Shown piece by piece: positions 24,323-33,208 of a stretch of DNA of 48,375 nucleotides. Source of the stretch: Bacteroidota bacterium. GTDB taxonomy: Bacteria > Bacteroidota > Bacteroidia > Chitinophagales > Chitinophagaceae. The stretch lies in the NCBI GenBank assembly GCA_013289065.1, contig JABDAP010000006.1:1-48375 (forward strand). Direction: 5' to 3'. The first letter of the stretch is position 1. The number at the start of each line of letters is the position of its first letter. The notes under the pieces are model-generated. The model was given only the letters and a program-made list of their open reading frames with translations. It was not told where the DNA came from and searched no databases. The translations under genes were made by a program, and so were the position numbers.

Positions 24323-26995
24323 ATGAAGGCAAAAAAATTACAACTTCTTATAAGCGTGGGTTTCTTTTTTACCACGCTTAACCTTCATGCCCGAACGTGG
24401 ATAACGGATCTTGCCTGCGAACATTTGCGCTTTAGCTGGCGGATCGTTTCGGATCAACAAAATGTGCTGCAGGCTGCATATGAAATAAAAGTTTTTTCAG
24501 AAGCAAATGAAATGGTTTGGAGCACGGGCAGAATTAATTCCAATCAATCTGTACAGATAAATTATACCGGGCCTGCTTTGCTATCCAATAAAAAATATTA
24601 CTGGCAGTCAAGGGTATGGGATAATCAAAATAATATTTCTGCATGGAGTGAAACAGTTTCTTTTCAAACAACATTTTTTGATGCGCCGGAATGGAAAGCA
24701 AAATGGATCACGCCTGGATATAATGAAGATGCGCAGAGAGCCAGCCCGCTTTTCAGAAAAGAATTCAGCACAAGCAAAAAGAAAATTATTAATGCCTCAG
24801 TTTATATCACTGCGCATGGTTTATATGAAGCAAAGATCAATGGAAAAAAAATCGGCGATGCTTATTTAACGCCCGGTTGGACCTCTTATACAAAACGTTT
24901 GCAGTACCAGGTGTATGATGTAACGGATATGATCAAACAGGGAGCCAATGCAATTGGAGTTACGCTTGGCAACGGATGGTACAGGGGATACTTAGGCTGG
25001 GAAGGAAAAAAAGATACTTATGGAAAGGATATTGCTTTGCTATTTCAACTCAACATCAGGTATGCAGATGGCACAACAAAGATCATCAGGAGTGACAGCA
25101 GTTGGAAAACTTCAACAGGTTCCATTGTGTATTCAGAAATTTATAATGGTGAAATTATTGACGGACGAAAAGAAAAAAAAAGATGGGATCAACCCAACTA
25201 TATTGATAGAGATTGGGCGAATGCAAAGGAAGCGGGCTATTCAACAAATAATTTAATCGCAACAGAAAATGAACCAGTCAAAAGGCATGAAACGTTTAAA
25301 CCAATAAAAATTATCACTACACCGAAAGGAGAACAAGTGATTGATTTTGGACAGAACCTGGTTGGATGGGTGATGGTGAAACTAAGAGGACGGGCAGGTG
25401 ACACAATAAAAATATCACATGCGGAGGTACTGGACAAAAACGGGAATTTTTATACGGATAATTTAAGACTTGCAAAGGCGCAGGACATGTATATTTTAAA
25501 AGACGGCACGGAAGAAAATTTTGAACCGCATTTTACCTGGCACGGATTCCGGTTTATAAAAGTAGAAGGATGTAATGATAAATTAAACGCGGAAGATTTT
25601 ACAGCTGTGGCTTTGTATTCTGATATGAAAGAGACAGGATCTTTTTCCTGTTCCGATCCACTCATCAATCAATTACAACATAACATCGTGTGGGGACAGA
25701 AGGGAAACTTTTTGGATGTACCAACAGACTGCCCGCAAAGAGATGAAAGGCTTGGCTGGACAGGTGATGCGCAGGTGTTTGCCAGGACAGCGAGTTTTAA
25801 TATGAATGTAAATAAGTTCTTCTCAAAATGGATGAAGGATGTGGCGGCAGACCAGCGGGATGGTGTTGTTCCTTTTGTCGTGCCCAATATTCTTGGCGGT
25901 ACGCCCGGCAGCGCCGGCTGGGCGGATGTGGCAACTGTCGTACCATGGACCATGTACCTGGTGTATGGTAACAAAAAAATACTGGAGGATCAATATGAAA
26001 GTATGAAGGCGCATGTGGAAAGTATCCGCCAGGTTGCGGTGAACCATCTGTGGAACACAGGTTTTCATTTTGGCGACTGGTTATTTTACCGCCCTGATGA
26101 TGATAATGATGGCAGGTCCGCAGTAACGGATAAATACCTAATCGCACAATGTTTTTACGCGCATTCGACGCAGCTATTAATTAATGCCGCTAAAGTTTTA
26201 GATAGAGAAGATGATGTAAATAATTATTCAGCGCTGCTTCAAAAAATAAAAGATGCATTTGTAAAAGAGTATGTGACTGCAAATGGAAAGTTGATCTCAG
26301 GTACGCAGACCGCGTATGTATTGGCGCTTGGTTTTGACCTGCTGACGGAACGTTCACGAATCCAGGCGGCGCTGACGCTCGTGGACAATATTAAAAGTTA
26401 TGGCTATCATCTTACAACAGGTTTTTTGGGAACGCCTTATATCTGTGAAGTGCTGACGCGTTTTGGTTATATTGATATTGCTTATAAACTTTTATTGCAG
26501 GAAACTTATCCATCATGGTTGTACCCTATAAAAACGGGCGCTACTACTATCTGGGAAAGATGGGACGGCATCAAAGCTGACAGCAGTTTTGAAACACCCG
26601 AAATGAATTCATTTAACCATTATGCTTATGGTTCGGTAGGAGATTGGTTGTACCGGACAGTAGCAGGGATTGATACTTATGAAGATGAACCTGGTTATAA
26701 GCATAACCGGATCTGGCCGCATCCGGGAGGTGGGTTGACTTATGTGAATGCTGACCTGGAAACAGTGTATGGAAAATTAAGTTCGCATTGGCGGATAGAG
26801 AATAACCGGTTTTTACTGGATGTAGCAATACCGGTTAATACTTATTCGGAAGTATATATCCCAGCATCATCGGCGGAAGCTGTAAGGGAAAGCGGGCACA
26901 GAATACAGGCTGCAGAAATACTGAATGAAACATTTCCTGGGTGTGTGCATGTACACCTGGGATCGGGTACGTATCATTTTGCAGTTAGTAATTGA
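24323..26995 (+). CDS. GH78 alpha-L-rhamnosidase
   Basis: This exported 890-residue enzyme would remove terminal alpha-L-rhamnose. After a signal peptide (to about LHAR) come a fibronectin-like domain (AAYEIKVFS to WSETVSFQT), the beta-sandwich/carbohydrate-binding domains (KANGKKI-like EAKINGKKIGDAYLTPGW; NGWYRGYLGW) and the (alpha/alpha)6 catalytic barrel. Expected catalytic acids are in DCPQRDERLGWTGDAQ (general acid region) and ATTIWERWDG (base Glu). A C-terminal sandwich follows. The first domain looks about a dozen residues short: DLACEHL runs straight into RFSWRI, whereas homologues usually carry an NPLGI-type segment between. The gene has its own ECF-like promoter and overlaps the convergent sigma gene by 11 bases. 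Confidence 0.92.
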   Translation: MKAKKLQLLISVGFFFTTLNLHARTWITDLACEHLRFSWRIVSDQQNVLQAAYEIKVFSEANEMVWSTGRINSNQSVQINYTGPALLSNKKYYWQSRVWDNQNNISAWSETVSFQTTFFDAPEWKAKWITPGYNEDAQRASPLFRKEFSTSKKKIINASVYITAHGLYEAKINGKKIGDAYLTPGWTSYTKRLQYQVYDVTDMIKQGANAIGVTLGNGWYRGYLGWEGKKDTYGKDIALLFQLNIRYADGTTKIIRSDSSWKTSTGSIVYSEIYNGEIIDGRKEKKRWDQPNYIDRDWANAKEAGYSTNNLIATENEPVKRHETFKPIKIITTPKGEQVIDFGQNLVGWVMVKLRGRAGDTIKISHAEVLDKNGNFYTDNLRLAKAQDMYILKDGTEENFEPHFTWHGFRFIKVEGCNDKLNAEDFTAVALYSDMKETGSFSCSDPLINQLQHNIVWGQKGNFLDVPTDCPQRDERLGWTGDAQVFARTASFNMNVNKFFSKWMKDVAADQRDGVVPFVVPNILGGTPGSAGWADVATVVPWTMYLVYGNKKILEDQYESMKAHVESIRQVAVNHLWNTGFHFGDWLFYRPDDDNDGRSAVTDKYLIAQCFYAHSTQLLINAAKVLDREDDVNNYSALLQKIKDAFVKEYVTANGKLISGTQTAYVLALGFDLLTERSRIQAALTLVDNIKSYGYHLTTGFLGTPYICEVLTRFGYIDIAYKLLLQETYPSWLYPIKTGATTIWERWDGIKADSSFETPEMNSFNHYAYGSVGDWLYRTVAGIDTYEDEPGYKHNRIWPHPGGGLTYVNADLETVYGKLSSHWRIENNRFLLDVAIPVNTYSEVYIPASSAEAVRESGHRIQAAEILNETFPGCVHVHLGSGTYHFAVSN

Positions 26996-27605
26996 ACTGC
27001 TCTTTTAAATCACTCACTGCTTCCATCACATGTTCTGATACTGTGATTTTGGCGATGCCTAACTGATCAGCAATTTGCTGATGGCTCATGTTTTCTAAAC
27101 GGCTCATGCGGAAAACCTGCTGACGTCTGCGGGGCAGTGAAGAGATTGTTTTTTCAATCAGCGCGGAAGTCATTTTATAGATGAGTAAATCATCAGCGCT
27201 GTTTGCATCTGCAAAATTTCCATCCAATAATTCTTCGGCCAGCCATTTTTTTTGTTGGCGCTTATGACTTACCAGGCGATTGCGTACACAGAGAAATAAA
27301 TAATTGGAGAACGATTCAATGTGTTTTAATTTATCTCTTTGCTGAAAAAGTTTCATGAAAATATCCTGTACAAGATCTTCTGCGCACGCACAATTTTTAT
27401 CCAACAGGAAAATCATTTGCAATGCCTGTGCGTAATGTTTTTGATATAGCTGCGTAAAAAAGATGTCATGCTTATCGTTGGGAACATCTAACCTGTCTTC
27501 AAGACGGACGCGGGCAATTTTGTGCGTGGCTAATGTGTGGGAACAGGTATGTTTTGTTATTGCGTTCATGAATTGTTTTGCAGTCTGCATTGTATATTTG
27601 AACAA
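26985..27605 (-). CDS. Orphan ECF RNA polymerase sigma factor
   Basis: This is a 206-residue reverse-strand sigma factor. Region 2 is FFTQLYQKHYAQALQMIFLL, AEDLVQDIFMKLFQQRDKL and FSNYLFLCVRNRLVSHKRQ. Region 4 is SSLPRRRQQVFRMSRLENMSHQQIADQLGIAKITVSEHV. The N-terminal 45 residues are unconserved, and a start at 27569 (MNAITKH) is an alternative. It has no hydrophobic C-tail, unlike the other three sigma factors here. No FecR gene is adjacent on this strand. Its 3' end overlaps the GH78 3' end by 11 bases, and it is divergent from the locus B sigma gene. It may read the class I CGTCTT promoters, including the one before GH78 (inference). Confidence 0.88.
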   Translation of the reverse strand: MFKYTMQTAKQFMNAITKHTCSHTLATHKIARVRLEDRLDVPNDKHDIFFTQLYQKHYAQALQMIFLLDKNCACAEDLVQDIFMKLFQQRDKLKHIESFSNYLFLCVRNRLVSHKRQQKKWLAEELLDGNFADANSADDLLIYKMTSALIEKTISSLPRRRQQVFRMSRLENMSHQQIADQLGIAKITVSEHVMEAVSDLKEQFNY

Positions 27606-27827
27606 CCCGGTAGTTACCAGCAGCTTTTTGATAACTGCTCTTGTCTTTGAAAAAGACGATCCTCGGAAATCAGAGTGGACGACCGGAAATAAAAAGAAGT
27701 GAAAGAATCTCTGAATTGATATTTACAATAGGTTTGACATTATCCTGCCTGAAAACCTGCACAAATTTTCTGTTATTTTATTATCTACTTTGTACCCGAG
27801 TTCGTAACGCGATAATTCAAAATCAAC

Positions 27828-28442
27828 TTGTCTGCCAATCATTCATATAACTCCCCGTCATCACCCGATGATATTGCCCTTGTCCGTCAGTTGACAGAGG
27901 GTGACCAGGATGCTTTCCGCCAGTTGTACGAAAGATACCAGCCCAAACTGTCCCGTTATTTATTCCCTTTTGTTTCGGGCCAGCCTGATCTTGCGGACGA
28001 TATTATCCAGGAAGTTTTTATAAAGGTCTGGACGAAAAGAGACATGCTTACAGGCATATCCGTTTTTGAATATTACCTGCAGCGCATGGCGCGCAATCAA
28101 CTGCTTGATCATATAAAACTTAAAAAGATCCAGCAAAAGCATGAGACCAATTATGCTGTCAGTAAAGATCAACAGCAAAGCGACACGGTAGATTTTCTGC
28201 AGTTTAAAGAATATCACCAGATCGCCCAGCGTGCCATGGCCTCACTCCCTGAACGCCGCAAATACCTGTTACGTTTGAGTCTGGTGGATGGGTACTCCCT
28301 TGATGAGATAGCTGACATGACAAGACTTTCCAAGGCGGTTGTTAAAAAGCAACTCTTCAAAGCAAACCGCTTTATGCGGGATTACATAAAAGAGCATGGA
28401 GACCTGCTGCTCCTGATCTTCTTTTTAGCTGAACTACCATAA
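27828..28442 (+). CDS. ECF RNA polymerase sigma factor of locus B
   Basis: Region 2 is AFRQLYERYQPKLSRYLFPF, ADDIIQEVFIKVWTKRDML and FEYYLQRMARNQLLDHIK. Region 4 is SLPERRKYLLRLSLVDGYSLDEIADMTRLSKAVVKKQL. The start is TTG at 27828, since no ATG precedes the conserved core. The C-terminus is hydrophobic (GDLLLLIFFLAELP). A TACTTTG sequence at about 27785 resembles a -7 box but lacks a clear -33 partner. FecR follows after 71 bases with an ECF-like promoter between them, the standard cell-surface signalling arrangement. The 222-base divergent spacer to the orphan sigma gene shows no other confident element. Confidence 0.9.
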   Translation: MSANHSYNSPSSPDDIALVRQLTEGDQDAFRQLYERYQPKLSRYLFPFVSGQPDLADDIIQEVFIKVWTKRDMLTGISVFEYYLQRMARNQLLDHIKLKKIQQKHETNYAVSKDQQQSDTVDFLQFKEYHQIAQRAMASLPERRKYLLRLSLVDGYSLDEIADMTRLSKAVVKKQLFKANRFMRDYIKEHGDLLLLIFFLAELP

Positions 28443-28466
28443 ACCACAAAACAATTTCTAACCCAC

Positions 28467-28498
28467 CCGTCCCCTTTATAATTTACGATTCGTCTTAC
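28467..28498 (+). promoter_or_regulatory. ECF-type promoter-like element before FecR of locus B
   Basis: CCGT (28467-28470), CCCCTTTATAA (28471-28481) and CGTCTT (28491-28496) precede the FecR ATG at 28514. The same arrangement, with slightly shorter spacing, lies before FecR of locus A (8882-8909). Confidence 0.5.
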
Positions 28499-28513
28499 TA
28501 ATAATCAACTGCT

Positions 28514-29668
28514 ATGAACATACCCGAACTCTTATATAAGTTTGCTCATAACCAGGCTTCGCCGGAAGAGTTACGTGAGTTTGCCATATACCTTGAGTCC
28601 TTAGATGCGGACCAGTATCGATCCATGCTGGAACAATACGGCGATGTTATTCATTCAATAACAATTGACGAGCCGGCAAATATGGAACTGTTCGAAGTTA
28701 TTTCAGCAAGAATAAAAGCTATCGAGGCTGAAGAAATGCCGCGGATAGATCCTGTACATACAATTCCTTTTATCCGCCGCTTCCGGATTGCTGCCGCTGC
28801 AATCCTGTTGCTGATAGCCGGGGCCACCTACTTAATTATTGCTGACAAAAATAATAAGCAAACAATAGCTGTTGCTAAATACAAAGGCGATATAGCACCG
28901 GGCAAAGAGGGTGCAAGATTAAAGTTACTCGATGGCAGAATAATCCTGATTGATACCGTGAAAGATGGGCTGATCGCCTACCAGGGGAAAATTAAGGTGT
29001 ATAAAGAAAACGGGAAAATTGTTTACAAAGGAACAACTGATGAGATCATCTATAACGAGATCATTACCGATAAAGGGCAACAAACTTCAGCCATATTACC
29101 CGATGGTTCTGCCGCCTGGCTCAATGCCGCTTCAAGCATACGTTATCCGCTGCATTTTGCTAGCGATGAAAGACTGGTGACAATGACCGGTGAAGCCTCT
29201 TTTCGTGCGGTACACAATACTGCGCAACCTTTTCGTGTAAAAGTAAAGGACCAGGTTACTGAAGATGTAGGAACCGAGTTTAATATTAATGCTTACGATG
29301 ATGAAGCCGTCATTAAAACAACGGTGATTGAAGGAACCGTAAAAACAGCGGGCGGTTTTGTACATGCAGGAGAGGAGGCAAGTATCAATTCAGCAGGCAT
29401 AAAAATAAGTAAAGCAGATGTAGATGCTGCCATTGCCTGGCGCAAGGGACTATTCAGTTTTAAAGATGCAGATATTCAAACCGTCATGAAGCAGTTAAGC
29501 CGCTGGTATGATGTGGAAGTAAGGTACGAAGGAGAGGCGAATCCTGTTCATGATATAACCGGTGAAATGGGGCGCGGGCTCACACTTTCGCAGGCGCTGA
29601 ACGTGCTTGGGAACATGCGTATTCATTACCGGATAGAAGAAGACAAAAGAATTGTGATCATGCCCTGA
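28514..29668 (+). CDS. FecR-family anti-sigma factor of locus B
   Basis: This 384-residue protein has the same plan as the locus A protein. The cytoplasmic N-terminus (about 1-88) differs in sequence and begins MNIPELLYKFAHNQAS. One membrane helix (about 91-110, RIAAAAILLLIAGATYLIIA) is followed by the FecR domain (DKGQQTSAILPDGSAAWLNAA, GEASFRAVHNTAQPFRVKV, GTEFNINAYDDEA) and a DUF4974-like C-terminus (DIQTVMKQLSRWYDVEVRY, LSQALNVLGNMRIHYRIEED). It should hold the sigma factor encoded just upstream and respond to the STN domain of the SusC encoded downstream. Divergent N-termini between the two FecR proteins fit insulated pathways. Confidence 0.93.
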   Translation: MNIPELLYKFAHNQASPEELREFAIYLESLDADQYRSMLEQYGDVIHSITIDEPANMELFEVISARIKAIEAEEMPRIDPVHTIPFIRRFRIAAAAILLLIAGATYLIIADKNNKQTIAVAKYKGDIAPGKEGARLKLLDGRIILIDTVKDGLIAYQGKIKVYKENGKIVYKGTTDEIIYNEIITDKGQQTSAILPDGSAAWLNAASSIRYPLHFASDERLVTMTGEASFRAVHNTAQPFRVKVKDQVTEDVGTEFNINAYDDEAVIKTTVIEGTVKTAGGFVHAGEEASINSAGIKISKADVDAAIAWRKGLFSFKDADIQTVMKQLSRWYDVEVRYEGEANPVHDITGEMGRGLTLSQALNVLGNMRIHYRIEEDKRIVIMP

Positions 29669-29675
29669 ATAAAAG

Positions 29676-29700
29676 CCGGTAGTGCTTGCAACACTACCGG
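29676..29700 (+). promoter_or_regulatory. FecR-SusC intergenic hairpin with GCTTGCA loop, locus B
   Basis: CCGGTAGTG (29676-29684) pairs perfectly with CACTACCGG (29692-29700) around loop CTTGCAA. The stem differs in sequence from the locus A hairpin while the loop-side GCTTGCA is kept, which supports a conserved RNA structure. A short T-run appears a few bases later (29705-29708), so attenuation remains possible. Confidence 0.55.
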
Positions 29701-29709
29701 GGAATTTTG

Positions 29710-29763
29710 TTCGGGGTTTATCAATAACCAAAACTTCAGGGATCAATTATCGTTAACCCAAAC
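29710..29763 (+). promoter_or_regulatory. Conserved susC leader, locus B
   Basis: TCAATAACCAAAAC (29721-29734) and GTTAACCCAAAC (29752-29763) match the leader of locus A susC. The second block lies exactly 12 bases before the ATG at 29776 in both loci. Confidence 0.5.
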
Positions 29764-29775
29764 ACTCACAAAAGT

Positions 29776-32700
29776 ATGAAAATTACTGATCGCAGGCCTC
29801 ACGCCCAGATGCGTGGCCTCGCCCAAAACTGGCTGGCTATGAAACTCACCATCGTTTTACTGACCGCGGCCGTCTTCCAGGTAAACGCCCGCATCGTAGC
29901 GCAGAAAATAAATTACTCTGCCAAAAACGTGAGCCTTGAAAAACTATTTGCTGTAATCAAACAACAGACAGGGTATGTTTTTATTTACCGCAGCCAGGAT
30001 ATAGCTGCTGCCAAACCCATTACGGTTGAATTGAAAGATGCATCAGTTGAAACCGCGCTGCATGAGAGCCTTAAGAATCAGGCGTTAAGTTTTATGATTC
30101 AAGGCAATACTGTTTCTATCAGTAAAATGGACAACCACCTACCGGCTAATGAAACGGTTATCCCAAACGAAAACGCACCGCCACCCATTGACATCTCAGG
30201 TAAGATCACCGATAAAGATGGGAATCCATTGAACGGTGCCTCGGTAAAAGTAAAAGGAACCAATAAAGGAACGACAACTGCTGCGGATGGGGTGTTTGTG
30301 TTGAAAGGTGTAGAGGGCAATGCAACGCTTGAGATTTCTTTTATTGGGTATGAGACAACGAATGTTGCTGTGAATAACAAGACTTCTATTATTGCGAGTT
30401 TGAATGCTGCAATACAATCGTTACAGGATGTGGTGGTGAGTAAGGGATATTATACTACTACGCAGAGATTGAATACGGGGGATGTGTCGACGGTCAAAGG
30501 TGCAGATATACAGAAACAGCCGGTGACGGATTTTATACTGGCCCTGGAAGGCAGAGTAGCGGGATTATATATTCAACAGGCATCAGGCACTCCCGGAGCG
30601 TATAGTAACATTACCATACGAGGGCAAAACAGTATTGCGAATGGCAATGACCCACTGTATATTATTGATGGCGTCCCATTTAGTTCCGTTTCTTTAACAA
30701 GTACTAATATCGGGGGTGGTGCCATTGGCAGACCTAGCGGAATTACAAGTAATGGAACTGGTGTTGCCAGTGGTGGCGCCGGTATGAGCCCATTCAATAG
30801 TCTCAATCCTTCCGATATCGAAAGCATCGACATCCTAAAAGATGCAGATGCCACGGCTATTTATGGTTCTAGGGGCGCCAATGGAGTTATCCTGATCACT
30901 ACTAAAAAAGGGAAAGTTGGAAAGACTCAAGGTAATCTGAACATTGAGCAGGGCTGGGGGAAAGTAACTCGTGAGTTGAATCTGTTGAATACACAGCAAT
31001 ACCTGGCAATGCGCCGGGAAGCCTATAAAAATGACGGCCTAACGGTTCCTTCCTTCACTACTACGCCGACAAATACCATCTACGACATCAATGGCGTATG
31101 GGATTCGACCCGATATACCAACTGGGAAAAGACTTTGATCGGGAATACCGCCCAATTTACCAATATACATGGGGAAGTATCCGGCGGTACTGCCAATACG
31201 CAATTTTTGATTGGTGGCGGATATAGTAACCAGGGCACTGTATTTCCTGGAAGCTATTCCGATCAAAAAATTTCAACACATTTCAACCTGACACATGCTT
31301 CAGATGATGGGCGTTTTCATGTCCAATTTACTGCCAGCTATGTTTACGACAATAGTAATTTACCTCAAAGCGATCTCACCAGCAACATTACATTAGCCCC
31401 GGATGCTCCAGCCATATACGATGCAAACGGCAAAATTAACTGGCAGATCCTGAATGGGAAGGCTACTTGGGCGAATCCTCTTGCAGGTACTGTTGCGCAG
31501 GCGAAAGCCATTACAAACAATCTAACCAGCAATTTGGGTGCAAGCTACCGGGTTTTAGATGGATTAGAAGTGAAAAGTAGTTTTGGGTATACGCATACAC
31601 AGATGAATCAAAATATCCTGGTGCCAGCAACTGCATCCGCACCTCCTAATGATTTCAATCCTGCCAACCGGAGCAATAATTTTGCCACTACAGATTTTCA
31701 GACATGGATCATTGAACCGCAGGTGAATTATCAAAAAAAGATTTCGAAGGGACAGTTAAACGTTACTTTCGGAGCCACCCTTCAGCAGAATACCAAAAAG
31801 TCGATCGCTGAAAGAACGTCCGGGTATGCCAGCGATGCATTAATTTCCAATCCCTTGGCTGCAAGTACTATACAGCTATCTTCTAATGCTGATGTCCTAT
31901 ACCGATATAGCGCCCTTTTTGGAAGGATCGGGTATAATTGGATGGAAAAATATCTTATCAATATTACCGCCCGTCGGGATGGCAGCAGCCGGTTTGGACC
32001 TGGCAAGCAGTTTGGCAATTTTGGGGCGGTTGGAGCGGGATGGATATTTTCCAAGGAAAGTTTTTTTCAAAATAATCTCTCTTTTCTGAGTTTCGGTAAA
32101 TTGAAAGGCAGTTATGGGAGTAGCGGTAACGATCAAATACCTGATTACCAGTATCTCAGTTCCTATTCCTCACTTTCTTCTACCTATCAAGGCATTACAG
32201 GACTCTATCCAGCGCAATTGGCTAATCCCTATTTTGGTTGGGAATTGGTAAAGAAAATTGAAGGCAGCCTAGAGCTTGGATTATTGAAGGACCGGATTTT
32301 AATTTCCGCCAATTACTATCGGGACCGAACAGGCAATCAATTGGTCGGCTATCCATTATCGGCCATAACCGGCTTCCCGAGTATTCAATTCAACCTTCCT
32401 GCGGTTGTGCAAAATAGCGGTTGGGAATTTTCAATTAATGCCGTGAATATCCGGAACAAAAATTTTACCTGGATGAGTTCGGTAAACTTAACACTTCCCG
32501 CAAACAAGCTGATCGCATATCCAAATTTGGCACTATCAAGTTACAGCAGTGCTTATATAATCGGGCAACCCATTTCTGGGAGAAGGTCTTATCAATATAC
32601 CGGAGTAGACCCGCAAAAAGGGGTGTATACGTTTGCTACGAAAAATTCTAACGGCATTCCATCCAGCCCTCAAGATCTTGTCTCCTTCTTACCCTTCACA

Positions 32701-33177
32701 CAGAAATTTTATGGTGGCCTTCAAAACAGCTTTACGTACAAAGGGTTTCAACTTGACATTCTTGTGCAGTTCACCAAACAACTAACCCGTAATTATTTAA
32801 ATAACTTCGCCTTGCCGGGAGCATTTAACACTAATCAACCAGTTTCAGTATTAGGTCGTTGGCAGAATCCCGGGGATAACAGCAGTATTCAAAAGTTCTC
32901 AACAGGCACCAGCCAAAACAGCGCACTATATAATGCAGGTAAGTCAAGCAATCTGGGGGTTTCAGATGGTTCATTCATTCGTTTAAAAAACCTATCGCTT
33001 TCTTACCACATACCTGACGGTTTACAGAAAAGGCTGCATCTGCATGGTGCCAGGATATATCTACAGGCACAGAACCTTTTCACAATTACCAATTATTTAG
33101 GGCTTGATCCTGAAACCGGTGGGTTGAATTTGCCTCCGTTGAGAATGATCACGGCTGGTGTTCAACTTGCCTTATAG
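29776..33177 (+). CDS. SusC/RagA-family TonB-linked outer-membrane receptor with STN domain, locus B
   Basis: This 1133-residue protein has a long signal peptide region (to about residue 43), an STN domain (about 50-110, VSLEKLFAVIKQQTGYVFIY), a carboxypeptidase-regulatory-like domain from DISGKITDKDGNPLNGASVKV, a plug (ITIRGQNSIANGNDPLYIIDG; DIESIDILKDADATAIYGSRG) and a beta-barrel ending MITAGVQLAL. The STN part is clearly different from locus A, while the regulatory-like and early plug domains are near-identical in protein sequence. Sigma specificity is thus likely to have diverged while the transport core stayed alike. SusD begins 31 bases after the stop. Confidence 0.95.
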   Translation: MKITDRRPHAQMRGLAQNWLAMKLTIVLLTAAVFQVNARIVAQKINYSAKNVSLEKLFAVIKQQTGYVFIYRSQDIAAAKPITVELKDASVETALHESLKNQALSFMIQGNTVSISKMDNHLPANETVIPNENAPPPIDISGKITDKDGNPLNGASVKVKGTNKGTTTAADGVFVLKGVEGNATLEISFIGYETTNVAVNNKTSIIASLNAAIQSLQDVVVSKGYYTTTQRLNTGDVSTVKGADIQKQPVTDFILALEGRVAGLYIQQASGTPGAYSNITIRGQNSIANGNDPLYIIDGVPFSSVSLTSTNIGGGAIGRPSGITSNGTGVASGGAGMSPFNSLNPSDIESIDILKDADATAIYGSRGANGVILITTKKGKVGKTQGNLNIEQGWGKVTRELNLLNTQQYLAMRREAYKNDGLTVPSFTTTPTNTIYDINGVWDSTRYTNWEKTLIGNTAQFTNIHGEVSGGTANTQFLIGGGYSNQGTVFPGSYSDQKISTHFNLTHASDDGRFHVQFTASYVYDNSNLPQSDLTSNITLAPDAPAIYDANGKINWQILNGKATWANPLAGTVAQAKAITNNLTSNLGASYRVLDGLEVKSSFGYTHTQMNQNILVPATASAPPNDFNPANRSNNFATTDFQTWIIEPQVNYQKKISKGQLNVTFGATLQQNTKKSIAERTSGYASDALISNPLAASTIQLSSNADVLYRYSALFGRIGYNWMEKYLINITARRDGSSRFGPGKQFGNFGAVGAGWIFSKESFFQNNLSFLSFGKLKGSYGSSGNDQIPDYQYLSSYSSLSSTYQGITGLYPAQLANPYFGWELVKKIEGSLELGLLKDRILISANYYRDRTGNQLVGYPLSAITGFPSIQFNLPAVVQNSGWEFSINAVNIRNKNFTWMSSVNLTLPANKLIAYPNLALSSYSSAYIIGQPISGRRSYQYTGVDPQKGVYTFATKNSNGIPSSPQDLVSFLPFTQKFYGGLQNSFTYKGFQLDILVQFTKQLTRNYLNNFALPGAFNTNQPVSVLGRWQNPGDNSSIQKFSTGTSQNSALYNAGKSSNLGVSDGSFIRLKNLSLSYHIPDGLQKRLHLHGARIYLQAQNLFTITNYLGLDPETGGLNLPPLRMITAGVQLAL

Positions 33178-33208
33178 AATTAATATTAATAAAATTAAAA
33201 CGAAGAAT

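Noticed and set aside
27463-27850. Forward ORFs over the start region of the reverse-strand sigma gene
   Set aside because: They are antisense to conserved sigma sequence or lie in the divergent spacer, with no domain or signal features.
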